A program made the position numbers and the translations under genes. A model generated the notes under the pieces. That model was not told the DNA's origin. It saw only the letters and a list, made by a program, of their open reading frames with translations, and ran no database searches. A DNA stretch of 64,000 bases from the NCBI RefSeq assembly GCF_000718985.1, contig NZ_JODL01000003.1:124001-188000 (forward strand), given 5' to 3'. Shown here one piece after another: positions 17,687 through 25,963 of this stretch; the first letter of the stretch is position 1, and each line of letters begins with the position of its first letter. This stretch comes from Streptomyces megasporus (lineage in GTDB: Bacteria > Actinomycetota > Actinomycetes > Streptomycetales > Streptomycetaceae).

Positions 17687-19120
17687 ATGCGCCGCGCGAA
17701 AATCGTCTGCACACTCGGGCCCGCCACCGACTCATACGAGCAGATCAAGACGCTCGTGGAAGCCGGAATGGACGTCGCCCGACTCAACCTCAGCCACGGC
17801 AGCCACGCCGAGCACGAGGAGCGCCACCGGCGAGTGCGCCAGGCGTCCGAAGCGACAGGCCGCAGCGTCGGAGTCCTCGCCGACCTTCAAGGCCCGAAAA
17901 TCCGACTCGGGCGATTCCGCGAAGGCCCCGTACTCCTTGAACGCGGAGACGATTTCACCATCACCACCGAGGACGTCGAGGGCGACCGCGAACAGTGCGG
18001 CACCACCTACGAAGGCCTCGCCGACGACGTGTCCCCCGGAGAGACCATCCTCGTCGACGACGGCCGCGTCGCCCTGGAGGTCACCGCCGTCGACGGCCCC
18101 CGCGTCCGCACCAGGGTCACCGAAGGCGGCATGGTCTCCGACCACAAGGGACTCAACCTCCCCGGCGTCGCCGTCTCCGTACCAGCCCTCTCCGACAAGG
18201 ACGTCGAGGACCTGCGCTGGGCGCTGCGCACGGGCGTGGACGTCATCGCCCTCTCCTTCGTCCGCAGCGGACGCGACATAGCCGACGTCCACCGCGTCAT
18301 GAAGGAGGAGGGGCGCCACCTCCCCGTCATCGCCAAGATCGAGAAGCCCCAGGCGGTGGAGAATCTCCACGACATCGTCGCCGCGTTCGACGGCCTCATG
18401 GTCGCCCGCGGAGACCTCGGTGTCGAAATGCCCCTGGAGACCGTCCCGCTGGTGCAGAAACGCGCCGTCAAACTCGCCCGACGCAACGCCAAACCGGTCA
18501 TCGTCGCCACCCAGATGCTCGACTCGATGATCGACTCCTCCCGCCCCACCCGCGCCGAGGCGTCCGACGTGGCCAACGCCGTCATGGACGGAACCGACGC
18601 CGTGATGCTCTCCGGGGAGACCAGCGTCGGCAAACACCCCGTGGAGACGGTCAAGACCATGGGGAAGATCGTCGCCGCCGCCGAGGAGGACATGCTCGCC
18701 AAGGGTCTCCCCCCACTCACCGAGGACGGCAAACCCCGCACCCAGGGCGGCGCCGTGGCCCGCGCCGCGGCCGAGATGGGCGACTTCCTCGGCGCCAAGT
18801 TCCTCGTGGCCTTCACCCAGTCCGGCGACACCGTCCGCCGGCTGTCCCGCTACCGCTCGCCCATCCCCGTCCTCGCCTTCACCCCGGACCCGTCCACCTG
18901 TGCCCAACTCAACCTCACCTGGGGCGTGGAGACTTTCCTCGGGCCCACCGTGCAGAGCACCGACGAGATGGTCCGGCAGGTCGACGAACAACTCCTGAGG
19001 ATCGGGCGCTGCCAGAAGGGGGACAAGGTGATCATCACCGCGGGTTCCCCGCCCGGGGTCCCCGGCACCACCAACATGGTCCGCGTCCACCACATCGGGG
19101 AGAACCCCACCCTCCGGTGA
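17687..19120 (+). CDS. pyk: Pyruvate kinase
   Basis: Makes pyruvate and ATP from phosphoenolpyruvate and ADP in the last step of glycolysis. 477 aa, normal length. Visible motifs are the N-terminal RRAKIVCTLGPA, the active-site lysine segment VIAKIEKPQAVENL, the metal/substrate loop MVARGDLGVEMPLE, and TQMLDSMIDSSRPTRAEASDVANAV followed by DGTDAVMLSGETSVGK. The C-terminal effector domain ends in KVIITAGSPPG. ATG 17687 has no Shine-Dalgarno, and a promoter-like pair just upstream suggests a leaderless mRNA. Streptomyces usually has two pyk genes; which paralogue this is cannot be proved here. Confidence 0.95.
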   Translation: MRRAKIVCTLGPATDSYEQIKTLVEAGMDVARLNLSHGSHAEHEERHRRVRQASEATGRSVGVLADLQGPKIRLGRFREGPVLLERGDDFTITTEDVEGDREQCGTTYEGLADDVSPGETILVDDGRVALEVTAVDGPRVRTRVTEGGMVSDHKGLNLPGVAVSVPALSDKDVEDLRWALRTGVDVIALSFVRSGRDIADVHRVMKEEGRHLPVIAKIEKPQAVENLHDIVAAFDGLMVARGDLGVEMPLETVPLVQKRAVKLARRNAKPVIVATQMLDSMIDSSRPTRAEASDVANAVMDGTDAVMLSGETSVGKHPVETVKTMGKIVAAAEEDMLAKGLPPLTEDGKPRTQGGAVARAAAEMGDFLGAKFLVAFTQSGDTVRRLSRYRSPIPVLAFTPDPSTCAQLNLTWGVETFLGPTVQSTDEMVRQVDEQLLRIGRCQKGDKVIITAGSPPGVPGTTNMVRVHHIGENPTLR

Positions 19121-19136
19121 CCCCACCCCACAGGCC

Positions 19137-19181
19137 GGGAGCCCCGGTCGCCGCCTCGCGCCAGCGGTGACCGGGACTCCC
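19137..19181 (+). terminator. Terminator after pyk
   Basis: Arms GGGAGCCCCGGTC (19137-19149) and GACCGGGACTCCC (19169-19181) pair with a single mismatch, 16 bp past the pyk stop. Confidence 0.65.
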
Positions 19182-19223
19182 CTCACGACCGCGCCCGCCC
19201 CGCGCACCGCGCCGCGACACCGC

Positions 19224-20012
19224 TCAGTGCTTGGGCCCGATGTGCGCGTCCATCAACGCCACGGACGCCCGACGGGCCACGGAGACGTCGCACACTCCTG
19301 TCCGGCGGCGAGCCGTTTTCCACTCCACGCCGACCCTGTCGAGGGCCTCCGTGTACACCCGCAGGATGTCCCGGGACTTGTTGGCGAAGAAGTACCGCGG
19401 GTACTCGTAACGCTTCCGTTCGCCTCCGACGGTTCGGACCGTCCAATTGGTGACACGGCAACCGTCGGCGTGAACGAGTCCTCGAATCAGCTCCCAAGGG
19501 TGTTCGTCGACGATCCTCTGTTGCCAGGACTCGAGTGCGATGCGTCGATTGTGCTTCTTTCCCGGTCCGTGCTGAGGGAAAAGGCACTCCAGATGTCGGG
19601 AATAGACCTTTACGTTACGACAACCGGTCTTGCGGACGCGGCACACGGAATTCCCGGGGAAGACCGCTCGCATCGCCGCTTCGCAGGCGTCGATCAACCC
19701 CGGCCAGTCCTCGGAGCAAGTGATCATGAGGTTGGGCACTCGGTGCCCCGAGTACCGGACGATGTGCCCGTCCCCCAGGTAGAGGCCGAGGAGATACGCG
19801 TAAGCGGCTTCGTCGAGTTCCCTGCCGTCGCATCGGGGGCAGGGCCGCTCCGGGCGCCCCGGAAGGTTCCCCCGCCGCGCGCGTTCCGTGTGCAACCAGT
19901 AGCCGACGGTCCCCTTGGGAACGTTCAGTCGGCGGGCCACCTCGGCATTCTTCACGCCTTCCTGGAGGAGGGCCAGCGCCTTCTCGCGAACCTTGATGCC
20001 ATGAAACTCCAT
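19224..20012 (-). CDS. Free-standing HTH plus LAGLIDADG-type protein
   Basis: 262-aa protein. Residues 8-45 form a resolvase/Hin-like helix-turn-helix (KALALLQEGVKNAEVARRLN, then VPKGTVGYWL). A CPRC pair follows (58-61), then two LAGLIDADG-type helices: YLLGLYLGDG (73-82, Asp81) and LIRGLVHADG (175-184, Asp183). Both acidic residues that coordinate the metal in homing endonucleases are present. There is no intein or intron around it, so it is a stand-alone gene, and a DNA-binding regulator (as in WhiA, which also joins LAGLIDADG and HTH folds) is as likely as a nuclease. It lies about 90 bp downstream of tRNA-Leu in the same direction. Start ATG 20012. Confidence 0.75.
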   Translation of the reverse strand: MEFHGIKVREKALALLQEGVKNAEVARRLNVPKGTVGYWLHTERARRGNLPGRPERPCPRCDGRELDEAAYAYLLGLYLGDGHIVRYSGHRVPNLMITCSEDWPGLIDACEAAMRAVFPGNSVCRVRKTGCRNVKVYSRHLECLFPQHGPGKKHNRRIALESWQQRIVDEHPWELIRGLVHADGCRVTNWTVRTVGGERKRYEYPRYFFANKSRDILRVYTEALDRVGVEWKTARRRTGVCDVSVARRASVALMDAHIGPKH

Positions 20013-20101
20013 GACACTACCGTGCGTGGTCGCGCCTGCGCGGTAAGTGCAAATACGGACGATTCACGAGAACGTGAGAGTCCACTTACAGACGTGAAGA
20101 G

Positions 20102-20185
20102 TGCCGGGTGCGGGACTCGAACCCGCACGCCCTCTCGGGCAGATGTGTTTGAGACATCAGCGTCTGCCTGTTCCGCCAACCCGGC
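20102..20185 (-). tRNA. tRNA-Leu (anticodon CAA)
   Basis: 84-nt class II tRNA on the minus strand. The acceptor stem GCCGGGT (20179-20185) pairs with ACCCGGC (20103-20109), with discriminator A at 20102. The anticodon stem GATGT/ACATC encloses loop CTCAAAC, giving anticodon CAA at 20149-20151, which reads UUG. A long variable arm (TGCCCGAGAGGGC) and the T-loop GGTTCGAGTCC fit leucine identity. CCA is not encoded. Confidence 0.95.
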
Positions 20186-20202
20186 CAGGGTGCTGCTTCG
20201 TG

Positions 20203-20208
20203 AGTGTA
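20203..20208 (-). promoter_or_regulatory. Putative -10 for tRNA-Leu
   Basis: TACACT on the minus strand, about 18 bp before the mature 5' end of the tRNA. This leaves a leader of roughly 10 nt. The region that should hold a -35 is only a weak match. Confidence 0.45.
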
Positions 20209-20279
20209 CCGGGTAACCGGCCGTGCCATCAGCTGGGTAGTCTCGGAAGTCCCATCTTGGCCGGAAGACGAGGAGCCCA

Positions 20280-20945
20280 GTGAGCACCGCGGACATCCCC
20301 GAGCCCATCAGCAGCGAGAACGGCGGCGACGCCGGTGAGCGGGCGCACGTCCCGCCGGAGACGACGAGGGTCGTCATCGCCGAGGACGAGGCGCTGATCC
20401 GGCTGGACCTCAAAGAGATGCTGGAGGAGGAGGGCTACACCGTCGTCGGGGAGGCGGGGGACGGGCAGACCGCCGTGGAGCTGGCCCGGAAGCACCGCCC
20501 CGACCTGGTGATCCTGGACGTGAAGATGCCCGTGCTGGACGGGATCTCGGCGGCCGAGAGGATCGCCGAGGAGGCCATCGCCCCGGTGCTGATGCTGACC
20601 GCGTTCTCACAGCGCGAACTGGTGGAGCGGGCGCGCGACGCGGGGGCGATGGCGTATCTGGTGAAGCCGTTCAGCAAGAGCGACGTGGTGCCGGCCATCG
20701 AGATGGCGGTGTCGCGGTTCAACGAGATGAAGGTGCTGTCGGAGGAGGTCGCCGACCTCACCCAGCGGCTGGAGACGCGGAAGCTGGTGGACAGGGCCAA
20801 AGGGCTGTTGCAGACGCAGTACGGACTGACCGAGCCGGCCGCGTTCCGGTGGATCCAGAAGACCTCGATGGATCGCAGGCTGTCGATGCGGCAGGTGGCG
20901 GAGGCCGTGATCCAGGACGCGGAGGAGAAGAAGCAGCAGGGGTGA
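20280..20945 (+). CDS. ANTAR-domain response regulator (PdtaR-like)
   Basis: 221-aa two-component regulator. A variable N-terminal tail (residues 1-28) leads into a receiver domain with the acidic pair AEDEAL, the phospho-acceptor Asp80 in LVILDVKMP, the Thr of LMLTAFSQ and the Lys of LVKPF. The last 65 residues are an ANTAR RNA-binding domain (LETRKLVDRAKGLLQTQYGL, then SMRQVAEAVI). Such proteins bind paired hairpins in target mRNA leaders to prevent termination; PdtaR of Mycobacterium is the best-known relative. The start is the GTG at 20280 with GAGGAG upstream. No histidine kinase is adjacent, so the partner is encoded elsewhere. Confidence 0.92.
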   Translation: MSTADIPEPISSENGGDAGERAHVPPETTRVVIAEDEALIRLDLKEMLEEEGYTVVGEAGDGQTAVELARKHRPDLVILDVKMPVLDGISAAERIAEEAIAPVLMLTAFSQRELVERARDAGAMAYLVKPFSKSDVVPAIEMAVSRFNEMKVLSEEVADLTQRLETRKLVDRAKGLLQTQYGLTEPAAFRWIQKTSMDRRLSMRQVAEAVIQDAEEKKQQG

Positions 20946-21400
20946 CGGCCGTGGCCCCGTGCCGTCGCACGTCGGCGGTGGCGGGTGTCCGGGGTGCGTG
21001 GCGAGGTCGTCGTCCGTGATGTGTCGCGAAAGGGGGACGGGGGCGCGGCGCTGTCGGTGGCCGCGTGTGTGGGGAGCGGCCGTGGGGGCGAGGGGGACGA
21101 GGTGGGGCGGCGTTTCGGGGCCCGCACGCTGCCGGAAGCGGGGAATCCGGCGAGGTGGTTTGCGTTTCAACTGGTCCGGCCTCTGATGATCTTTCCCTTT
21201 CTGTCCGCTGGCCGGTAAGGAGTGTTCTGTTTTCGGCGCATGGCGGAGGTCACAGGGAGATCACATCTGCCGCTCTCACCTGTCTGGTCAGCCCCCATGG
21301 CAATAGATTCCGGGCCACGCCGCACATGTGTACGTGCGGATCGCGTCGCCGGGACGGTACGGCGATCGTCGTGATCTGAGCGGGTTCCAGGGGGTTCCAC
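20946..21400. other. Intergenic region upstream of livK
   Basis: 455 bp without a convincing gene. Weak promoter-like elements occur near 21281-21309 (TGTCTG, then TAGATT). An interrupted palindrome CCGCAC-N8-GTGCGG lies at 21320-21339, just downstream of that possible promoter. The 21170-21320 part is noticeably AT-richer. The livK Shine-Dalgarno (AGGGGG) ends the region. Confidence 0.5.
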
Positions 21401-22564
21401 GTGCTCAACAAGACCATCGTCAAGCTGGCCATTCCCATGGCCGTTGGCGCGCTCGCGCTCACCGGGTGTGGCGGCGGAGACAGCGGGAGCGGGGGCGACG
21501 TCTACAAGATCGCCTTCCAGGGCCCCCTCTCCGGTGACAACGTCCAGCTCGGCCAGAACATGGAGAACGGCATCCAGTTGGCCATCGAGCAGGCGAACGC
21601 CTCGGGCGACCTCGACTTCAAGATCGAGTACGTGCCGGCCGACGACCAGGGCCTGCCGGACAAGGCCACGGCCGCCGCGCAGAAGGCGATCGACGACACG
21701 GACGTCGTCGCGGTGATCGGTCCGGCGTTCTCGGGTCCGGCGGACACCGCCGCCGAGGTGTACGGGGCGGCGGGGCTGGCCGCGGTGTCGGCGTCGGCGA
21801 CGCGTCCCGACCTGACCACCAAGGGGTACGAGACGTTCCTGCGGGCGGTGCCGAACGACAGCAGCCAGGGCGCCGGCATGGCGAAGTACCTGACGAGCAA
21901 GCTGAAGGTCGAGAAGGTCGTGGTGGTCGACGACAAGACCGACTACGGCATCGGCCTGGCGGACGTCGCCGAGAAGAGCCTGAAGGACGCCGGTGTGGAC
22001 GTGGTGCGCCAGAGCGTTCCGCAGAAGACCCCGGACTACAGCGCCGCGGCGAAGAACGTCGTCAAGAACAAGCCGGACGCCCTGATCTACGCCGGCTACT
22101 ACCAGGACGCGGGCCCGTTCGCGAAGAAGCTCAAGGAAGCGGGCTTCGACGGGGTGGCGATGTCGGATGACGGCACCAACGACCAGCAGTTCATCGAGCT
22201 GGCGGGCGACGCCTCGGACGGGTGGCTCCTGACCTGTGCGTGCACGGACGCCACCCAGGAGGAGGCGACGAAGAAGTTCGCCGCGGACTACGAGAAGAAG
22301 TACAAGCAGGCTCCGGGTACGTACTCGCCCGAGTCGTTCGACGTCACCAACATGATCATCGAGGAGATCAAGAAGCTCCACGAGGAAGGCGGTGTCGAGC
22401 GCCAGGCGCTGGTGGACGCCCTGCGCGGGGTGAAGTACAAGGGCCTGACGAAGGAGTTCTCCTTCGACGACAAGGGCGAGTTCACCAACCAGACCGTCTA
22501 CCTGTACCAGGTCAAGGGCGACAGCATCGAGTACCAGGGCAGCGTCGACGATCTGGTGGGCTGA
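21401..22564 (+). CDS. livK: Branched-chain amino-acid ABC transporter, substrate-binding lipoprotein
   Basis: 387-aa periplasmic-binding-type protein that captures branched-chain amino acids or similar compounds outside the membrane. The signal peptide ends in lipobox LALTGC, so it is lipid-anchored. The body has the Leu/Ile/Val-binding pattern: IAFQGPLSGDNVQLGQNMENGIQLA, then VVAVIGPAFSGPADTAAEVYG and PNDSSQGAGMAKYL. The start is the GTG at 21401 behind AGGGGG. It is the first gene of the five-gene transporter cluster. A very stable hairpin after its stop suggests it is made in excess of the membrane and ATPase parts. The exact ligand is not determined by sequence. Confidence 0.93.
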   Translation: MLNKTIVKLAIPMAVGALALTGCGGGDSGSGGDVYKIAFQGPLSGDNVQLGQNMENGIQLAIEQANASGDLDFKIEYVPADDQGLPDKATAAAQKAIDDTDVVAVIGPAFSGPADTAAEVYGAAGLAAVSASATRPDLTTKGYETFLRAVPNDSSQGAGMAKYLTSKLKVEKVVVVDDKTDYGIGLADVAEKSLKDAGVDVVRQSVPQKTPDYSAAAKNVVKNKPDALIYAGYYQDAGPFAKKLKEAGFDGVAMSDDGTNDQQFIELAGDASDGWLLTCACTDATQEEATKKFAADYEKKYKQAPGTYSPESFDVTNMIIEEIKKLHEEGGVERQALVDALRGVKYKGLTKEFSFDDKGEFTNQTVYLYQVKGDSIEYQGSVDDLVG

Positions 22565-22581
22565 GCCGACTGACCTTCCGG

Positions 22582-22618
22582 CCGGTCGGCGCGGCGCCTC
22601 TCCCGCCGCGCCGACCGG
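22582..22618 (+). terminator. Hairpin between livK and livH (attenuator-like)
   Basis: Perfect 15-bp arms CCGGTCGGCGCGGCG (22582-22596) and CGCCGCGCCGACCGG (22604-22618) with a 7-base loop. It lies 17 bp past the livK stop and 120 bp before livH. It probably acts as a partial terminator or 3' mRNA stabiliser. Confidence 0.75.
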
Positions 22619-22737
22619 TGTGACATCCGGCGGACCTCATCCCGTGAGCGCGGGTCCGTCTCCATGCTCCTCATGGCCGCCGCCCTCGATGCCGAACGCA
22701 CGACTCGGCGGCGCATTCCCACAAGGAAGACAGTTCG

Positions 22738-23661
22738 ATGTCCCTCAGTGAGTTCTGGGACTTCCTCGTCCTAGGGGTGGTGCTCGGCAGTCTCTATGCC
22801 GTCATCGCCATCGGCTACACGCTGGTCTACGGCGTGCTCCAGCTTCTGAACTTCGCGCACAGCGAAGTGTTCATGTTCGGCGGTTACGGCGGTCTTCTGG
22901 CCCTGACCGCCCTGATACCCGAGACGACGCCCTCGGGGATGAATTCGGTCCTCTACGTCGCGATCGGCATGTTGGCGGGCGCCGCGTTGGGCGGTGCGGT
23001 CGCCTTCGGTCTGGAGCGGGTGGCGTACCGGCCGCTGCGCAGACACAACGCGCCCCGTCTGGTGTTCCTGATCACCGCGATCGGCGCCTCGTTCTTCCTG
23101 TACAACCTGGCGGGCAAGCTGTTCGGCCGCAACGCGCTGCCGATGCCGGCGATGTACGAGAACGGGACGGCTCTGACCGTGTTCGGCGCGGAGTTGACCG
23201 TCACCCAGCTCCTGATCCTGGTGTCGGCGGTCGCGATGATGGTCCTCCTGGACTACGTGGTGAACCGCACGAAGATGGGGTCGGGCATCCGCGCGGTGGC
23301 CCAGGACCCCGAGGTCGCGGCGTTGATGGGCGTGGACATCGACAAGGTGGTGTCCCGGACGTTCGTGCTCGGCGGTCTGCTCGGCGGTGCGGCCGGTTTC
23401 CTGTTCGGCACCAACAGCCAGGTCTGGTACACGATGGGCTTCCTGCCGGGCATCACGGCGTTCGCCGCGGCGGTGCTGGGCGGCATCGGCAATGTGCGCG
23501 GTGCGATGCTCGGCGGTCTGGTGCTGGGCGTGGTGGAGACCATGACGGTGGGCCTGTGGGGTGACGACTGGCGTTACGTCGGTGCCTTCGTGGTGCTGGT
23601 GTTGGTGTTGATGGTCCGTCCGACCGGCATTCTCGGCGAGCGTCTGGGGAGGACGGCATGA
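22738..23661 (+). CDS. livH: Branched-chain amino-acid ABC transporter permease
   Basis: 307-aa inner-membrane permease. It begins with a hydrophobic helix (FLVLGVVLGSLYAVIAIGYTLVYGVL) followed by the LivH signature NFAHSEVFMFGGYGG. The ATPase-contact region RTKMGSGIRAVAQDPEVAALMGV, typical of LivH/LivM permeases, is about two-thirds through. Roughly eight membrane segments. ATG 22738 has AAGGAAG upstream. Its stop overlaps the livM start by 4 bp. Confidence 0.94.
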   Translation: MSLSEFWDFLVLGVVLGSLYAVIAIGYTLVYGVLQLLNFAHSEVFMFGGYGGLLALTALIPETTPSGMNSVLYVAIGMLAGAALGGAVAFGLERVAYRPLRRHNAPRLVFLITAIGASFFLYNLAGKLFGRNALPMPAMYENGTALTVFGAELTVTQLLILVSAVAMMVLLDYVVNRTKMGSGIRAVAQDPEVAALMGVDIDKVVSRTFVLGGLLGGAAGFLFGTNSQVWYTMGFLPGITAFAAAVLGGIGNVRGAMLGGLVLGVVETMTVGLWGDDWRYVGAFVVLVLVLMVRPTGILGERLGRTA

Positions 23662-25046
23662 GCATGAAGACCTCGACCCCGGCGGAGTCCTCGCGGAACG
23701 AGTCGATGGCGCCGTCGGCGGCGGCCAGGTTGCGGAAGGTGCACTGGTACCAGGAGCCGCGTTGGCGGCGGTTGGGCGCCCTGTTGGCGCTGGCGGTGAC
23801 CTTCACGCTGATGACGGGCGAGGAGGGCACCACCCGGGACCTGTTCCTGGCGCTGCGGGAGGACTTCACCGGGCCCGGGCTGTGGCTCTGGGTGGGAATC
23901 GCGGTGCTCGTCTGGGTGGTGCGGGAGTTCCTCTCCGACCAGGCGAGCGGTGCGGCGAAGTGGACGAAGCGGACGGCCTCGGGGCCGTTCGCGGCGGTGC
24001 GCGAAGCGTGGGGTTCGAACGCTTCCCTGCGGGTCGGCGTGCTGCTGGCCGGGTTGGCGCTGGCGGTGTTCGGGCCGCTGGGGCTGGAGCGGTACTGGCA
24101 GCAGGTGTTGGTGGACCAGATCGCCATCTTCGTGCTGCTGACGATCGGTTTGAACGTGGTGATCGGCTGGGCCGGTCTGCTGGACCTGGGGTTCATCGCG
24201 TTCTTCGCCATCGGCGCGTACAGCGCGGCGTACTGGACGGGCGCGCTGCCGGTCCAGCCGCCGGTGGTGCTGAACAACTTCCTGGTGATACCGATCGCGG
24301 TGGCCACCTGTCTGGTGGCGGGGGTGCTGCTGGGCGCGCCGGTGCTGCGGTTGCGCGGTGACTACCTGGCGATCGTGACGCTCGGTTTCCACGAGATCGT
24401 CTACCTGATGGCGAAGAACGCCGAGAGCGTCACGGAGGGTGTGCGCGGTGTCAAGGTCGAGCGGTTCAGCATCGACCTGGGCTTCTTCTCCTACGAGTGG
24501 AAGCTGGACCCGATGCCGTACTACTGGGTGCTGATCGGGTTCACCGTGCTGGCGCTCTTCCTGTTCCTGCGGTTGGAGCACTCCAAGGTGGGCCGGGCCT
24601 GGACCGCGATCCGCGAGGACGAGGTGGCCGCGGCGGCCACGGGCGTCAACACGGTGCGGTACAAGCTGATGGCGTTCGCGATCGGCGCGTCGACCTCCGG
24701 CGTGGCGGGGGTGGCGTACGCGAGCAAGGTCGGGTATTTCAACCCGGAGAACTTCGCGATCCTGCTGTCGATCCTGGTGCTGGCCTATGTCGTCTTCGGC
24801 GGCATGGGGTCGATCCCCGGGGTGATCTTCGGTGCCGCGTTCCTGGTGTGGCTGCCGGAGGCCCTGCGGGAGTGGGTGGACCCGAAGGACCGCTACATGT
24901 ACCTGGGGGCCTTGCTCGTCGTCATGATGATCTACCGGCCGCAGGGCGTGCTGCCCTCCCGTCGCCGCAAGCGCGAGCTGGAGATGGCGGAGGCGGGGAT
25001 CGGCGGAGCCGACGCGACCGGCCCGGCGGAAGGCAGGCAGCAGTGA
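23658..25046 (+). CDS. livM: Branched-chain amino-acid ABC transporter permease
   Basis: 462-aa second permease of the transporter. It has an N-terminal extension of about 130 residues with extra hydrophobic stretches (LGALLALAVTFTLM, GLWLWVGIAVLVWVV) ahead of the conserved core. The core shows LNVVIGWAGLLDLGFIAFFAIGAYSAAYW, then VLRLRGDYLAIVTLGFHEI and the ATPase-contact loop GRAWTAIREDEVAAAATGVN. LivM with such an extension is usual in actinomycetes. The ATG at 23658 overlaps livH (ATGA); a second ATG is 6 bases later. livG starts inside its stop codon. Confidence 0.93.
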   Translation: MSMKTSTPAESSRNESMAPSAAARLRKVHWYQEPRWRRLGALLALAVTFTLMTGEEGTTRDLFLALREDFTGPGLWLWVGIAVLVWVVREFLSDQASGAAKWTKRTASGPFAAVREAWGSNASLRVGVLLAGLALAVFGPLGLERYWQQVLVDQIAIFVLLTIGLNVVIGWAGLLDLGFIAFFAIGAYSAAYWTGALPVQPPVVLNNFLVIPIAVATCLVAGVLLGAPVLRLRGDYLAIVTLGFHEIVYLMAKNAESVTEGVRGVKVERFSIDLGFFSYEWKLDPMPYYWVLIGFTVLALFLFLRLEHSKVGRAWTAIREDEVAAAATGVNTVRYKLMAFAIGASTSGVAGVAYASKVGYFNPENFAILLSILVLAYVVFGGMGSIPGVIFGAAFLVWLPEALREWVDPKDRYMYLGALLVVMMIYRPQGVLPSRRRKRELEMAEAGIGGADATGPAEGRQQ

Positions 25047-25963
25047 CCACCGAGGTGACGAAGACGGGTCGGGTGCCGGCGGACGGTGCCGGGCCGGGGG
25101 ACCTGGTGCTGGAGACGTCGGGCGTGACGCTGCGGTTCGGCGGTCTGACCAGTCTGGACAACGTCGAGCTGCGGATGCGGCGCGGTGAGGTCCTGGCGGT
25201 GATCGGGCCCAACGGCGCGGGCAAGACGTCGCTGTTCAACTCGCTGACGGGGGCGTACGTCCCGCAGGAGGGGAAGATCCTCTTCCGTCCGCGGGCCGGC
25301 GGCGAGCACTCGTTGCTGGGGGCCAAGCCGCATGTGGTGAGCCGGCTGGGGTTGGCACGCACCTTCCAGAACATTCGGCTGTTCGGCGCGTTGACGGCGT
25401 TGGAGAACGTCAAGATCGCGGCGGAGACGCGGTTGAAGGCGGGTCCGGTGTCGATCATGTTGGGGCTGCCGAACGCGCGGAAGGCGGAGCGGGCCAGTGA
25501 CCGTCGGGCGCACGAGGTGCTGTCGTTCGTCGGCCTGTTGGACAAGGCCAACGAGCTGGCGGGGGCGCTGAGCTACGGCGATCAGCGGCGGCTGGAGATC
25601 GCGCGGGCGCTGGCGACCGATCCGGAGGTGCTGCTGCTGGACGAGCCGGCGGCGGGCACCAACCCGACGGAGAAGCTGGAGCTCGAGGAGCTGATCCGGC
25701 GGATCAACACCGAGTCGGGTGTGAGTGTGCTGTTGATCGAGCACGACATGCGGCTGGTGATGTCGGTGGCGGACCGGGTGATGGTGCTCAACTTCGGCAA
25801 GAAGATCGCCGAGGGGTCTCCGTCGGAGGTGCAGCAGGACCCGGCGGTGATCGAGGCGTACCTGGGCGCCGTGACCGAGGAGGACGAGGCCGCGGTGGCG
25901 GAGGTGGTCGCCGAGGCGGACTCGGGCGGGCCGAAGGCGCGGGACACGGAGGAGCGCGAGTGA
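25043..25963 (+). CDS. livG: Branched-chain amino-acid ABC transporter ATP-binding protein
   Basis: 306-aa ATPase of the LivG type. Walker A is GPNGAGKTSLFN, the signature motif is LSYGDQRRLEIARALA, and Walker B is VLLLDEPAAGTNP. The LivG-specific LARTFQNIRLFGALTALENV stretch and the C-terminal IEAYLGA are present. A short Ala/Glu-rich tail follows. Start GTG 25043 is fixed by its 4-bp GTGA overlap with livM. It pairs with LivF to drive import. Confidence 0.95.
   Translation: MTTEVTKTGRVPADGAGPGDLVLETSGVTLRFGGLTSLDNVELRMRRGEVLAVIGPNGAGKTSLFNSLTGAYVPQEGKILFRPRAGGEHSLLGAKPHVVSRLGLARTFQNIRLFGALTALENVKIAAETRLKAGPVSIMLGLPNARKAERASDRRAHEVLSFVGLLDKANELAGALSYGDQRRLEIARALATDPEVLLLDEPAAGTNPTEKLELEELIRRINTESGVSVLLIEHDMRLVMSVADRVMVLNFGKKIAEGSPSEVQQDPAVIEAYLGAVTEEDEAAVAEVVAEADSGGPKARDTEERE

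Noticed and set aside
20959..21218. Small open frames in the gap before livK
   Set aside because: No Shine-Dalgarno at a good distance, no coding-like third-position bias and no family resemblance.
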